Source: Larsenimonas salina
Lineage (GTDB): Bacteria > Pseudomonadota > Gammaproteobacteria > Pseudomonadales > Halomonadaceae
Reading direction: 5' to 3'
DNA: 64,000 bases
Assembly (NCBI RefSeq): GCF_023736155.1
Contig: NZ_JAMLJJ010000001.1
Location: 1 to 64,000 of the forward strand
A model generated the notes under the pieces. It was given only the letters and a program-made list of their open reading frames with translations, ran no database searches and had not been told where the DNA came from. The position numbers and the translations under genes are program-made. Every line of letters starts with the position of its first letter. Position 1 is the stretch's first letter. Shown in pieces: positions 33,803 to 41,688 of this stretch.

Positions 33803-34258
33803 TTAACGGTACGGATCACTGATGTCGAGCCGGGCTAGCAGTTCGCGTTCGAGCTGCTCCATTTCCTCGGCCTCGCTGTCATCTATATGGTCATAGCCAA
33901 GCAGGTGCAAGCACCCGTGTATCACCAAATGGGCGTAGTGATCCATCAAGGGTTTGGTTTGTTCAACGGCTTCACGCTCAACGACCTGAGTACAAATGAC
34001 CAGATCGCCCAGCAGGGGAAGCTCAATGCCGGGTGGGGCCTCGAACGGAAAGGAGAGCACGTTGGTGCTTTTGTCCTTGTCGCGATAGGTGTGGTTGAGC
34101 TCACGGCTTTCCGGTTCATCGACGAACCGGACGGTAAGCTCGGGCGCCTCGAGTTCGAGGCGCTCGGTCACGGTATCAAGCCAGCGCTCGAGCTGGGCCA
34201 CCTCGGGCAGCGTCTCGGCCGACGTTGCCACCTGGCGGTCGACGATCACCTGGCTCAT
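33803..34258 (-). CDS. ybeY: rRNA maturation endoribonuclease YbeY
   Basis: 151 residues, metal-dependent single-strand RNase acting in 16S rRNA 3'-end maturation and ribosome quality control. The zinc-binding H-x3-H-x5-H motif is [11 protein letters not shown] (His 113, 117 and 123). The [22 protein letters not shown] block around 50-72 is diagnostic. The start overlaps the phoH stop by 4 bp, so translation is coupled. Confidence 0.95.
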   Translation of the reverse strand: MSQVIVDRQVATSAETLPEVAQLERWLDTVTERLELEAPELTVRFVDEPESRELNHTYRDKDKSTNVLSFPFEAPPGIELPLLGDLVICTQVVEREAVEQTKPLMDHYAHLVIHGCLHLLGYDHIDDSEAEEMEQLERELLARLDISDPYR

Positions 34259-35319
34259 TGGTAGCTCGAGTCCTCGAAGCGGTCATAGGCTTCGATGATG
34301 CGCTGAACGAGGGGGTGGCGAACGACGTCCTTGGCGGCGAAATGGGTCATGCCGATGCCGGGTACGTCCTTCAGGATGTTCATCACGTGAATCAATCCAG
34401 AGCTCTGCCCCTTGGGCAGGTCGACCTGGGTCGCATCGCCGGTGATCACGGCGGTGGAGCCAAAGCCAATGCGCGTCAGGAACATCTTCATCTGCTCGCG
34501 GGTGGTGTTCTGGCTTTCATCGAGAATGATGAAGGCGTTGTTGAGCGTACGTCCGCGCATGTAGGCAAGCGGGGCAATCTCGATCACCTGACGCTCGATC
34601 AGTTTGCCGACCTGCTCGAACCCGAGCATTTCATACAGGGCGTCATAAAGCGGGCGCAGATAGGGGTCGATCTTCTGGGCGAGATCGCCTGGCAGAAACC
34701 CGAGCTTTTCACCGGCCTCGACCGCCGGGCGTACCAGAAGGATACGCCGCACCTGCTGCTGGTTGAGCGCCTCGACGGCGGCAGCCACCGCCAGGTGGGT
34801 CTTGCCGGTACCGGCCGGGCCGATGCCGAAGTTGATGTCGTTTTCGTGGATGCTTTTGACGTAGGCCTGCTGATTGAGGCCTCGAGGCTTGATCATCACC
34901 CGCGGGGTGCGAATGATCACGCCGCCGCCCTCGGCGTCGTTGCCAGCGCCTTCCTCGTTCTCTTCCTCTTCGAGCGCTTCCATGCCGGATTCCTGCAGAT
35001 AGAGGTGCACGGCTTCAGGCGTCAGCTCGCTGGTGGCGGTTTCGCGGTAGAGATGCTCGACCAGGGTTGAGGCAATCTTGGCCTTGGCGTTGGGGCCTGC
35101 AATCTGGAAGGCATTGCCCCGGTTTCGAATGGTGACGTCGAGTCGGCCTTCGATGAGCTTTAAGTGTTCATCCTGCTGACCGCACAGGCTCGACAGCCGC
35201 ATCGGGTCATTGGGTTCCAGCGACAGCTGGATAATTCGGTGCGCGTTACCGGCGTTTTGGGTCAAGATGCGTGTCCATGCTGGTTGCTGAATGTATGCGG
35301 CCAGCTTACTGCGATGCAT
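34255..35319 (-). CDS. ybeZ: PhoH family ATPase (YbeZ)
   Basis: 354 residues. After an about 110-residue KH-like N-terminal domain comes the PhoH ATPase domain: Walker [17 protein letters not shown] near 160, [29 protein letters not shown], and Walker [13 protein letters not shown]. It works with YbeY in RNA metabolism. The N-terminus is uncertain: family members usually begin near [12 protein letters not shown] (about residue 27), and no good ribosome site precedes the ATG used here, so an internal TTG is possible. Confidence 0.92.
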   Translation of the reverse strand: MHRSKLAAYIQQPAWTRILTQNAGNAHRIIQLSLEPNDPMRLSSLCGQQDEHLKLIEGRLDVTIRNRGNAFQIAGPNAKAKIASTLVEHLYRETATSELTPEAVHLYLQESGMEALEEEENEEGAGNDAEGGGVIIRTPRVMIKPRGLNQQAYVKSIHENDINFGIGPAGTGKTHLAVAAAVEALNQQQVRRILLVRPAVEAGEKLGFLPGDLAQKIDPYLRPLYDALYEMLGFEQVGKLIERQVIEIAPLAYMRGRTLNNAFIILDESQNTTREQMKMFLTRIGFGSTAVITGDATQVDLPKGQSSGLIHVMNILKDVPGIGMTHFAAKDVVRHPLVQRIIEAYDRFEDSSYQ

Positions 35320-35389
35320 GCACGAGGGGCAATAACATCAGGCAGGGCATGGAGAATTAGCCTCGTCTCCATGCCCGTGGCAGGCAAGA

Positions 35390-36733
35390 TCAATGGCGTG
35401 CGTCGGAAATCAGTTCACCGCGCAGGGAATTCGGATAGGCCGTGGTGATGGTAACGTCGACGAAATGGCCGATGAGCTCGATCGGGTTGGCGGCCCGGAA
35501 GTTGACCACGCGGTTGTTCTCGGTGCGGCCCGAGAGCTCGCCCGGATCCTTGGGCGAAAACCCGGTGACCAGAATGCGCTCGGTATTGCCGACCATGCGC
35601 CGTGAAATCGCCATCGCCTGCTGGTTGATTCGCTCCTGCAGGATGGCAAGGCGCTGTTTCTTGAGCTGCTCGGGGGTGTCATCCTCAAGATCGGACGCCG
35701 GCGTGCCGGGGCGCTTCGAGTACACGAAGCTGAACGACATGTCGAAGCCGATGCGATGAATCAGATCCATAGTGTCTTCGAAGTCGGCCTCGGTTTCGCC
35801 GGGAAAGCCGATGATGAAGTCCGAGGAAAAACTGATGTCGGGCCTTAGCGCGCGAATGCGCTCCATCTTTTCGATGTACTCGTCTCGGGTGTGACCGCGT
35901 TTCATCATTTCAAGCACGCGGTTGGAGCCTGACTGCACCGGCAGGTGCAGGTGACTTACAAGCTCTGGAATCTCGCCATAGGCCTCGATGAGGCTATCGG
36001 AGAACTCGACCGGGTGCGAGGTTGTGAAGCGAATGCGGTCGATGCCGTCCACGGCCGCGACGCAGCCGATCAGCTCGGCCAGGTCGATCTCGTCGCCGTT
36101 TTGATCAAGGCCCTGATAGGCGTTGACGTTCTGACCGAGAAGGTTGATCTCGCGGACGCCCTGATCGGCCAGATGCACCACCTCGCTCATGACGCTTTCG
36201 AACCCGCGCGAGATTTCCTCACCGCGGGTGTAGGGCACCACGCAAAAGCTGCAGTACTTCGAGCAGCCCTCCATGATGGACACGAACGCGGTAGCGCCGT
36301 CGGAGGTTGGCTTGGGCAGCCGGTCGAACTTCTCGATCTCGGGAAAGGTCACATCGACCACCGAAATCTGGTTTTCGGCGCGAGTGTTGAGCATGTCCGG
36401 GACGCGGTGCAGCGTCTGTGGGCCAAACACCAGATCAACGTGCGGCGCGCGCTTGTTGATGTTGGCGCCTTCCTGGCTTGCCACGCAGCCGCCGACGCCG
36501 ATGACCAGGTTCGGGTTGGCTTCTTTCAGTTTCTTCCAGCGCCCGAGCTGATGGAACACCTTTTCCTGCGCCTTTTCACGAATGGAGCAGGTGTTCAGGA
36601 GGACCACATCAGCCTCGGTTTCGTCGTCGGTCAGCTCCATCTGATGCGAGTCGCCAAGCAGATCCGCGATCCGGTCGGAGTCGTACTCGTTCATTTGGCA
36701 GCCGTGGGTCTTGATGAAGAGTTTCTTCGTCAT
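35390..36733 (-). CDS. miaB: tRNA-2-methylthio-N6-dimethylallyladenosine synthase MiaB
   Basis: 447 residues, radical-SAM methylthiotransferase that converts i6A37 to ms2i6A37 in tRNAs reading UNN codons, including tRNA-Trp. The N-terminal UPF0004 domain starts [17 protein letters not shown] with cluster cysteine 12. The radical-SAM triad is C157-x3-C161-x2-C164 ([15 protein letters not shown]). A TRAM domain closes the protein. It heads the miaB-phoH-ybeY-corC-lnt run. Its tRNA target links it in principle to the trp attenuators further right in this window. Confidence 0.96.
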   Translation of the reverse strand: MTKKLFIKTHGCQMNEYDSDRIADLLGDSHQMELTDDETEADVVLLNTCSIREKAQEKVFHQLGRWKKLKEANPNLVIGVGGCVASQEGANINKRAPHVDLVFGPQTLHRVPDMLNTRAENQISVVDVTFPEIEKFDRLPKPTSDGATAFVSIMEGCSKYCSFCVVPYTRGEEISRGFESVMSEVVHLADQGVREINLLGQNVNAYQGLDQNGDEIDLAELIGCVAAVDGIDRIRFTTSHPVEFSDSLIEAYGEIPELVSHLHLPVQSGSNRVLEMMKRGHTRDEYIEKMERIRALRPDISFSSDFIIGFPGETEADFEDTMDLIHRIGFDMSFSFVYSKRPGTPASDLEDDTPEQLKKQRLAILQERINQQAMAISRRMVGNTERILVTGFSPKDPGELSGRTENNRVVNFRAANPIELIGHFVDVTITTAYPNSLRGELISDARH

Positions 36734-37024
36734 GATCGAAGTCGTTCTCTTGAAGGCGTAGGCCTTGTTGCATGTCAGGGTCGATCGACGACGACGTGAT
36801 CGATCACCGGCCTAGAGCCAGGTCAGAGGGCATCAGGTAAGGAAAAAGCGGTGAACGTGCGGGTTTGGCCCGGATGGGTGCATCGTCGATGTTTGGCGTT
36901 TGCGCGGTATTATACGGAGCTATCGGGCCCACGACCAGAGGCGCAGTGCAGTGTCGTGACTCTGTGGTAGACTCGCGGTTTTTGTGTCGTCAACCCATGA
37001 CAGTGCGGGGAGGGGCAGGCGCGG

Positions 37025-37351
37025 ATGCCAGCCAAATCGGTGTATCGAGTCATCTTTCATCAACAAAACGAGGTCTGGGAGCTTTACGCCCGCGAGATCT
37101 ATCAAAGCGACCTGTGGGGGTTTCTCGAGGTCGAGGGGGTAGTGTTCGGTGACACGTCCTCGGTCGTGGTCGACCCGAGCGCCGAAAAGCTCAAGAAGGC
37201 CTTCGAGGGCGTTCAACGAAGCTACATTCCCATGAACGCCATCGTTCGGATCGATGAGGTCGAGCGTGAGGGCGAGGCGCGCGCGGTCAAGGCCAGCGGC
37301 AATGTCGCGCCGTTTCCGACGCCACCGAACTGGGGACAGCGAGACGACTAG
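37025..37351 (+). CDS. DUF1820 family protein
   Basis: 108 residues matching the DUF1820 pattern (VYRVIFHQQNEVWELYAREIYQSDLWGFLEVEGVVFG, then EKLKKAFEGVQRSYIPMNAIVRIDEVEREG). It is a small cytosolic beta-rich protein of unknown function, common in gammaproteobacteria. The start ATG follows a gaggggcagg region. It is divergent from miaB across 291 bp. In that gap I see only an AT-rich stretch (tattatac near 36907) that might belong to a promoter. Confidence 0.88.
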   Translation: MPAKSVYRVIFHQQNEVWELYAREIYQSDLWGFLEVEGVVFGDTSSVVVDPSAEKLKKAFEGVQRSYIPMNAIVRIDEVEREGEARAVKASGNVAPFPTPPNWGQRDD

Positions 37352-37451
37352 AATGGCAGCGGGCATGCTGGTGGTTAAAAAGTGAACAATCTGTTGTGAT
37401 CATAGAGCATTCGGCACTTTAAAAACGTCCGACGACCTGTTGTCCAAAATG

Positions 37452-37474
37452 TTATCCACAGAATGTGTGGATTA
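37452..37474. promoter_or_regulatory. inverted pair of DnaA-box-like sequences
   Basis: TTATCCACA (37452-37460) matches the DnaA box consensus exactly. It is followed after 5 bp by TGTGGATTA (37466-37474), a one-mismatch copy in reverse orientation. The two halves could also form a 7-bp hairpin (atccaca/tgtggat). It lies in the 231-bp spacer upstream of the SH3-domain gene. Confidence 0.5.
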
Positions 37475-37582
37475 AACACCTCGATAAAAAACGTGGCGTG
37501 GGACCTGCGCTCACCGCCACCTGGTACAGGCTGTCCGGTACGAGGGTACAGGCAGCTCCAACGGCGAGAAGATGATGTGATC

Positions 37583-38194
37583 ATGTCTAAAATCAAACGC
37601 TTAACAATAGGTGCGGTGATGCTCTCGATTGCGGGTGTCGCCCACGCCGAGCCGTCGCGCTGGGTCAGCGACGATCTGACCGCCTATGTTCGAAGCGGGC
37701 CGACCGATGAATACCGCATCGTGGGTACCCTGACCTCTGGGGATAAGGTCACATTACTGCAAACCAGTGGTGACTACAGTCAGGTTCGAAGCGAAGGCGG
37801 CGACACCGTGTGGATAATGAGCAGCGACCTTCAGGCTCAGCGAAGCGATGCCGAGCAGGTGCCCGCGCTCAAGGACAAAGTGGCCACGCTTCAACAGAAG
37901 CTCGACACCGTCAATAATCGCTGGGAAGACAAGGTTTCGGGCTCGACGCAGTTGCTCAATACGCGTCAGCAGCGCATCGCCGACCTCGAGCAGCAAAATG
38001 GCGAGCTCGACCAGGAACTCAGTCAGGCCCAGGAGCAGCTTCGTACCTACAAGGCTCGGCTCGACAGCGAGCGTGACGACCTGCTGATGCGCTATTTCGT
38101 GTATGGCGGAAGCGTCGCCGGGGCGGGGCTTCTTGTCGGACTGATGGTGCCCCATCTGCCGCGCCGCCGGAAAAAACGCGACCGCTGGTTCTAA
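37583..38194 (+). CDS. TIGR04211 family SH3 domain-containing protein (YgiM-like)
   Basis: 203 residues from the ATG at 37583, chosen because it gives a signal sequence MSKIKRLTIGAVMLSIAGVAHA. It is followed by a bacterial SH3 domain (WVSDDLTAYVRSGPTDEYRIVGTLTSGDKVTLLQTSGDYSQVRSEGGDTVWI, about 27-80). A long coiled coil runs about 90-170 (LKDKVATLQQKLDTVNNRW... IADLEQQNGELDQELSQAQEQL). A transmembrane helix (YGGSVAGAGLLVGLMVPHL) and a basic tail RRRKKRDRWF close it. The topology is a periplasmic domain anchored to the inner membrane. The role is unknown. Confidence 0.87.
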   Translation: MSKIKRLTIGAVMLSIAGVAHAEPSRWVSDDLTAYVRSGPTDEYRIVGTLTSGDKVTLLQTSGDYSQVRSEGGDTVWIMSSDLQAQRSDAEQVPALKDKVATLQQKLDTVNNRWEDKVSGSTQLLNTRQQRIADLEQQNGELDQELSQAQEQLRTYKARLDSERDDLLMRYFVYGGSVAGAGLLVGLMVPHLPRRRKKRDRWF

Positions 38195-38258
38195 TTGCCC
38201 GGCGGCTGTCGCCCAGGCGGCGTCAGGACACGTCAAACGTCAGCACACGTCTTGGTAT

Positions 38259-38293
38259 GACGTTCAACCACTGACGTAGACGTTCAACCACTG
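38259..38293 (+). repeat. 15-bp direct repeat upstream of tpm
   Basis: gacgttcaaccactg occurs exactly at 38259-38273 and 38279-38293, a period of 20 bp, in the spacer directly before the tpm ribosome site. Confidence 0.9.
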
Positions 38294-38309
38294 CACTAAG
38301 GACGATCGA

Positions 38310-38969
38310 ATGACCAACGATGCCTGGCTCAGTCGCTGGGACGAGGGGCGCATCGGGTTCAATCTCGACGCGCCTCATACGGGGCTGACCGATTACTGGT
38401 CAGAGCTCGCGCTTGCGCGGCATGCACGCGTACTGGTGCCGCTGTGCGGCAAGAGCGTCGACATGCGCTGGCTTGCCCATCGGGGGCATCCGGTCGTTGG
38501 GGTCGAGCTTGCCCAGGCGGCGCTTTTGCAGTTCACCCAGGGCAGCGACGATGACGTCGAGCATGTCTCACGCGATGGGTTCAAGGGGATTCGCCAAAGC
38601 GGGGTCGAAATCCTGTGTGGGGATTTCTTTCAGTTCCGGCGCGACCACGGCGGCCCGTTCGGCGCCTTCTACGACCGCGCCGCCCTGATTGCCTTGCCGC
38701 CGGCCAGGCGTCAGCGTTACGCCTTTCATCTGGCGCAGCTGCTGCCGCCCGGTGCAGCCGGACTCTTGATCACGCTTGAGAAAACCGGAGAGGCGATCAA
38801 GCACGGCCCACCGTTTCACGTGTCAAAAGAGGAGCTTGAGCATCTGTTCGATGCCAACTTCGAGCGTACCTGGCTGGGCGAATTTACCGCCATCGACGGT
38901 GAGCGCGAAGACATCTGGCAGCTGGTGCGCAAGGGGCCCGTCGATGATGAGGTTCAGGTGCAGCGTTAA
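38310..38969 (+). CDS. tpm: thiopurine S-methyltransferase family protein
   Basis: 219 residues, SAM-dependent methyltransferase of the TPMT family; in bacteria such enzymes are linked to selenium or tellurium detoxification. It shows the N-terminal WLSRWDEGRIGFNLDAPHTGL, the SAM-binding region RVLVPLCGKSVDMRWLAHRGHPVVGVELA (about 45-73), the FGAFYDRAALIALPPARRQRYA block and the C-terminal GPPFHVSKEEL. An aaggacg ribosome site precedes the ATG. It is a single gene; the physiological substrate is unknown. Confidence 0.93.
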   Translation: MTNDAWLSRWDEGRIGFNLDAPHTGLTDYWSELALARHARVLVPLCGKSVDMRWLAHRGHPVVGVELAQAALLQFTQGSDDDVEHVSRDGFKGIRQSGVEILCGDFFQFRRDHGGPFGAFYDRAALIALPPARRQRYAFHLAQLLPPGAAGLLITLEKTGEAIKHGPPFHVSKEELEHLFDANFERTWLGEFTAIDGEREDIWQLVRKGPVDDEVQVQR

Positions 38970-39086
38970 GCGCCGCCTCGTCGGACACCATTCGAGTTTG
39001 GCATGAGTCAGAAGCGGCGGGCATTAGACGGCACCTGCGCGCGGCCGTAGATTGGCGGTCCTGTCTAATCGCAACCGGATACCGTC

Positions 39087-40505
39087 ATGAATGCTGCCTT
39101 TCGTTTGGAAAAAGATTTATTGGGTGAAAAGGACGTCCCTCGAGAGGCCTATTACGGCATTCAAACCCTGCGCGCGGTCGAGAACTTCAATCTGACCGGC
39201 GTTCCGCTGTCGCACTACCCGAAGTTCGTTGTCGCACTGGCAATGGTCAAGCATGCGGCAGCCGATGCCAACCATCGGCTTGGCTACCTCGATGATACCA
39301 AGCACGGCGCCATCACCCAGGCGTGTCAGAAGCTGATCGATGGGGAGTTTCACGAGCAGTTCGTGGTCGACATGATCCAGGGCGGTGCCGGTACGTCGAC
39401 CAACATGAACGCCAATGAAGTCATCGCAAACATTGGCCTTGAATGCCTGGGGCACGAGCGGGGTGCGTATCATTACCTGCATCCCAACAATGACGTCAAC
39501 ATGGCTCAATCGACCAATGACGCCTATCCCACCGCGATTCGAGTCGGCCTTCTTCTAGGGCATCAGTCCCTGCTCGATAGTCTGTCCGAGCTGTGTGACG
39601 CCCTTGGTCGAAAGGGCGATGAGTTCGCCTCCGTCCTGAAAATGGGTCGAACCCAGCTTCAGGACGCGGTGCCGATGACCCTTGGCCAGGAATTTCACGC
39701 CTTTGCCAACACGCTGCGCGAAGATCTCCAGCATCTGGAGCGGATGGCCCCTGAGCTTCTGGTCGAGGTCAATCTGGGGGGCACCGCGATCGGCACCGGC
39801 ATCAACGCCGACCCTGCCTATCAGCGATTGGCCGTTGAGCGTTTGGCCGAGATAAGTGGCATGCCGCTTCGTCCCGCACTTGACTTGATCGAGGCGACGT
39901 CGGACATGGGCGCATTCGTTCTGATTTCAGGCATGCTCAAGCGGTTGGCGGTCAAGCTTTCAAAGATCTGCAATGACCTGAGGCTGCTTTCCAGCGGCCC
40001 GCGCACCGGGTTGAACGAAATCAACCTGCCGGCCCGCCAGCCGGGCAGTTCCATCATGCCGGGCAAGGTCAATCCGGTCATTCCCGAGGCAGTCAATCAG
40101 GTGGCGTTCGACGTCATCGGCAACGACCTGGCCGTCACCATGGCCGCCGAAGGCGGGCAGCTTCAGCTCAACGTCATGGAGCCCTTGATCGCCTACCGCA
40201 CGTTCGATTCAGTGCGTCTTTTGAGCCGGGCCATGACCATGCTGCGCGCGCACTGCATCGAGGGGATCGTCGCCAATGAGGCGCACTGTCGTAGCCAGGT
40301 AGAGCACTCGATCGGGCTGATCACGGCGCTCAATCCCTACATCGGCTATGAGAACGCGACCCGCATCGCGCGTGAGGCGCTTGAAAGCGGTCGTGGCGTG
40401 CTGGAGCTCGTCCGTGAAGAGCGGCTGCTTGACGAGGCTGTTCTAGCCGACATCCTGCGTCCTGAAAACATGATCGCGCCACGTTTGAAGCCGCTGGCGC
40501 CCTAG
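39087..40505 (+). CDS. aspA: aspartate ammonia-lyase
   Basis: 472 residues, fumarase/aspartase superfamily. It deaminates L-aspartate to fumarate and ammonia. The catalytic-loop signature GSSIMPGKVNP lies near 320. The N-terminus FRLEKDLLGEKDVPREAYYGIQTLRAVENF and the GGAGTSTNMNANEVIAN and NNDVNMAQSTNDAYPTA segments are those of aspartase rather than fumarase C. Its stop codon falls inside a triplicated spacer motif. The asparaginase gene follows 58 bp later. Confidence 0.93.
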   Translation: MNAAFRLEKDLLGEKDVPREAYYGIQTLRAVENFNLTGVPLSHYPKFVVALAMVKHAAADANHRLGYLDDTKHGAITQACQKLIDGEFHEQFVVDMIQGGAGTSTNMNANEVIANIGLECLGHERGAYHYLHPNNDVNMAQSTNDAYPTAIRVGLLLGHQSLLDSLSELCDALGRKGDEFASVLKMGRTQLQDAVPMTLGQEFHAFANTLREDLQHLERMAPELLVEVNLGGTAIGTGINADPAYQRLAVERLAEISGMPLRPALDLIEATSDMGAFVLISGMLKRLAVKLSKICNDLRLLSSGPRTGLNEINLPARQPGSSIMPGKVNPVIPEAVNQVAFDVIGNDLAVTMAAEGGQLQLNVMEPLIAYRTFDSVRLLSRAMTMLRAHCIEGIVANEAHCRSQVEHSIGLITALNPYIGYENATRIAREALESGRGVLELVREERLLDEAVLADILRPENMIAPRLKPLAP

Positions 40506-40543
40506 GTTCAACGTATCTTGGGTTCAACGTATTAGGTTCAACG
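40505..40543 (+). repeat. triplicated ggttcaacg motif between aspA and ansA
   Basis: ggttcaacg occurs at 40505-40513, 40521-40529 and 40535-40543. The wider pattern is (a/g)ggttcaacg(t/c)at. The first copy overlaps the TAG stop of aspA by one base. Confidence 0.85.
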
Positions 40544-40563
40544 CATCGATTGGAGACCGCCCT

Positions 40564-41553
40564 ATGACGGGAAGCGTCCATATTCTGTACACCGGTGGCA
40601 CCATTGGCATGCGTGAAGGCCCCAATGGGCTGGCGCCGGCCGATGGGCTGGACCGGCTGGCCCAAAACCATCAGGCGCAGTCGACGTGGGCCACGCCGCT
40701 GCCGGCGTGGTCATTTCATGCACTCGCGCCCCTGATCGACAGCGCCAACATGACCCCGACGCACTGGCGGCGGGTGATCGAGGCCGTGCGCGCGAGCGCG
40801 CGCGCGGGCGCCTCCGGTGTGGTCGTCCTGCACGGTACCGACACGCTTGCCTACAGCGCGGCGGCGCTTTCGTTCTGGCTCAAGGACATCGACCTTCCGG
40901 TGATCATCACCGGCTCGATGTGGCCGGCAGGTGTCGAGGGGGGCGACGCCTGGCCGAACTTCTTCGGAAGCCTCCAGGCGCTTGAGCGCGCGCCCAACGG
41001 CGTCAGCCTGTTCTTTCATGAGACGCTGATGCCGGCCACGCGTACGCGTAAGGTGAAAAGCCACGGCTGGCAGGCGTTTCAGGCGGTGCCCTACGCCGAT
41101 GATCAGGTAAAGGCGCAGGCGCGCACTCAGGTCCCTGTCACGTGTGAACTGCCCGAAACAATGCCGAAGGTCGGTGTTTTTCCACTCTATCCAGGCGTTG
41201 ACCCGGCGTTACTTGAGTCCATGTTAGATACAGGCCTCGATGCCGTGGTGCTTGAGTGCTTCGGCAGCGGCACCGGGCCGTCCGAGAACGGGGCCTTCAT
41301 GGCGGCGCTCAAGCGTGCCCACGCCGAAGGCGTCCTGGTCGTCGCGATCAGTCAGTGCGCGCAGGGCGGTGTTGCACTTGCGACCTATGAGGCCGGACAG
41401 GTGCTGCAAGACGTCGGCGTGCTCTCGGGCGGTGACATGACCCGAGAGGCGGCCTACGCCAAGCTCCACTTCGTGCTGGCTCAACGCAATTTGTCCGCGT
41501 TTGAGCAGGCTGAATTGATCGATATGAATGTGTGCGGGGAGCGCTCGATCTGA
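40564..41553 (+). CDS. ansA: type I L-asparaginase
   Basis: 329 residues, cytoplasmic asparaginase hydrolysing L-asparagine to aspartate and ammonia. It has the nucleophile motif ILYTGGTIGM (Thr 10) and the second active-site motif VVLHGTDTLAYSAAALSFWL near 88-107. No signal peptide is present, which fits the cytosolic AnsA type. A ggag site lies 8 bp before the ATG. With aspA it would turn asparagine into fumarate and two ammonia molecules. Confidence 0.92.
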   Translation: MTGSVHILYTGGTIGMREGPNGLAPADGLDRLAQNHQAQSTWATPLPAWSFHALAPLIDSANMTPTHWRRVIEAVRASARAGASGVVVLHGTDTLAYSAAALSFWLKDIDLPVIITGSMWPAGVEGGDAWPNFFGSLQALERAPNGVSLFFHETLMPATRTRKVKSHGWQAFQAVPYADDQVKAQARTQVPVTCELPETMPKVGVFPLYPGVDPALLESMLDTGLDAVVLECFGSGTGPSENGAFMAALKRAHAEGVLVVAISQCAQGGVALATYEAGQVLQDVGVLSGGDMTREAAYAKLHFVLAQRNLSAFEQAELIDMNVCGERSI

Positions 41554-41602
41554 CGCCGCCTCTCATGCAGACGTCACCTCGAGCGCGGTTCAGGGCACGC
41601 GC

Positions 41603-41688
41603 CTGTGCTTGAAGGTTCTGTGCTTGAAGCTCTGTTTTTTTAAAGGTCTTACTTTTTAAAGGCGCTATTTTTTTAAAAGCCTTTTTTT
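41603..41688. repeat. tandem duplications and T/A-rich repeats between ansA and ggt
   Basis: ctgtgcttgaag is repeated exactly at 41603 and 41618 (period 15). Then come four related blocks of five to seven T residues followed by aaagg or aaaag, between about 41634 and 41693. The inner part contains aaaggc (41658-41663) and gccttt (41679-41684), which can pair in front of a seven-T run and so may form the ansA terminator. Confidence 0.65.

Noticed and set aside
34225-35070. 281-codon plus-strand frame over the PhoH-family gene
   Set aside because: Antisense to Walker A and B motifs of the real gene.
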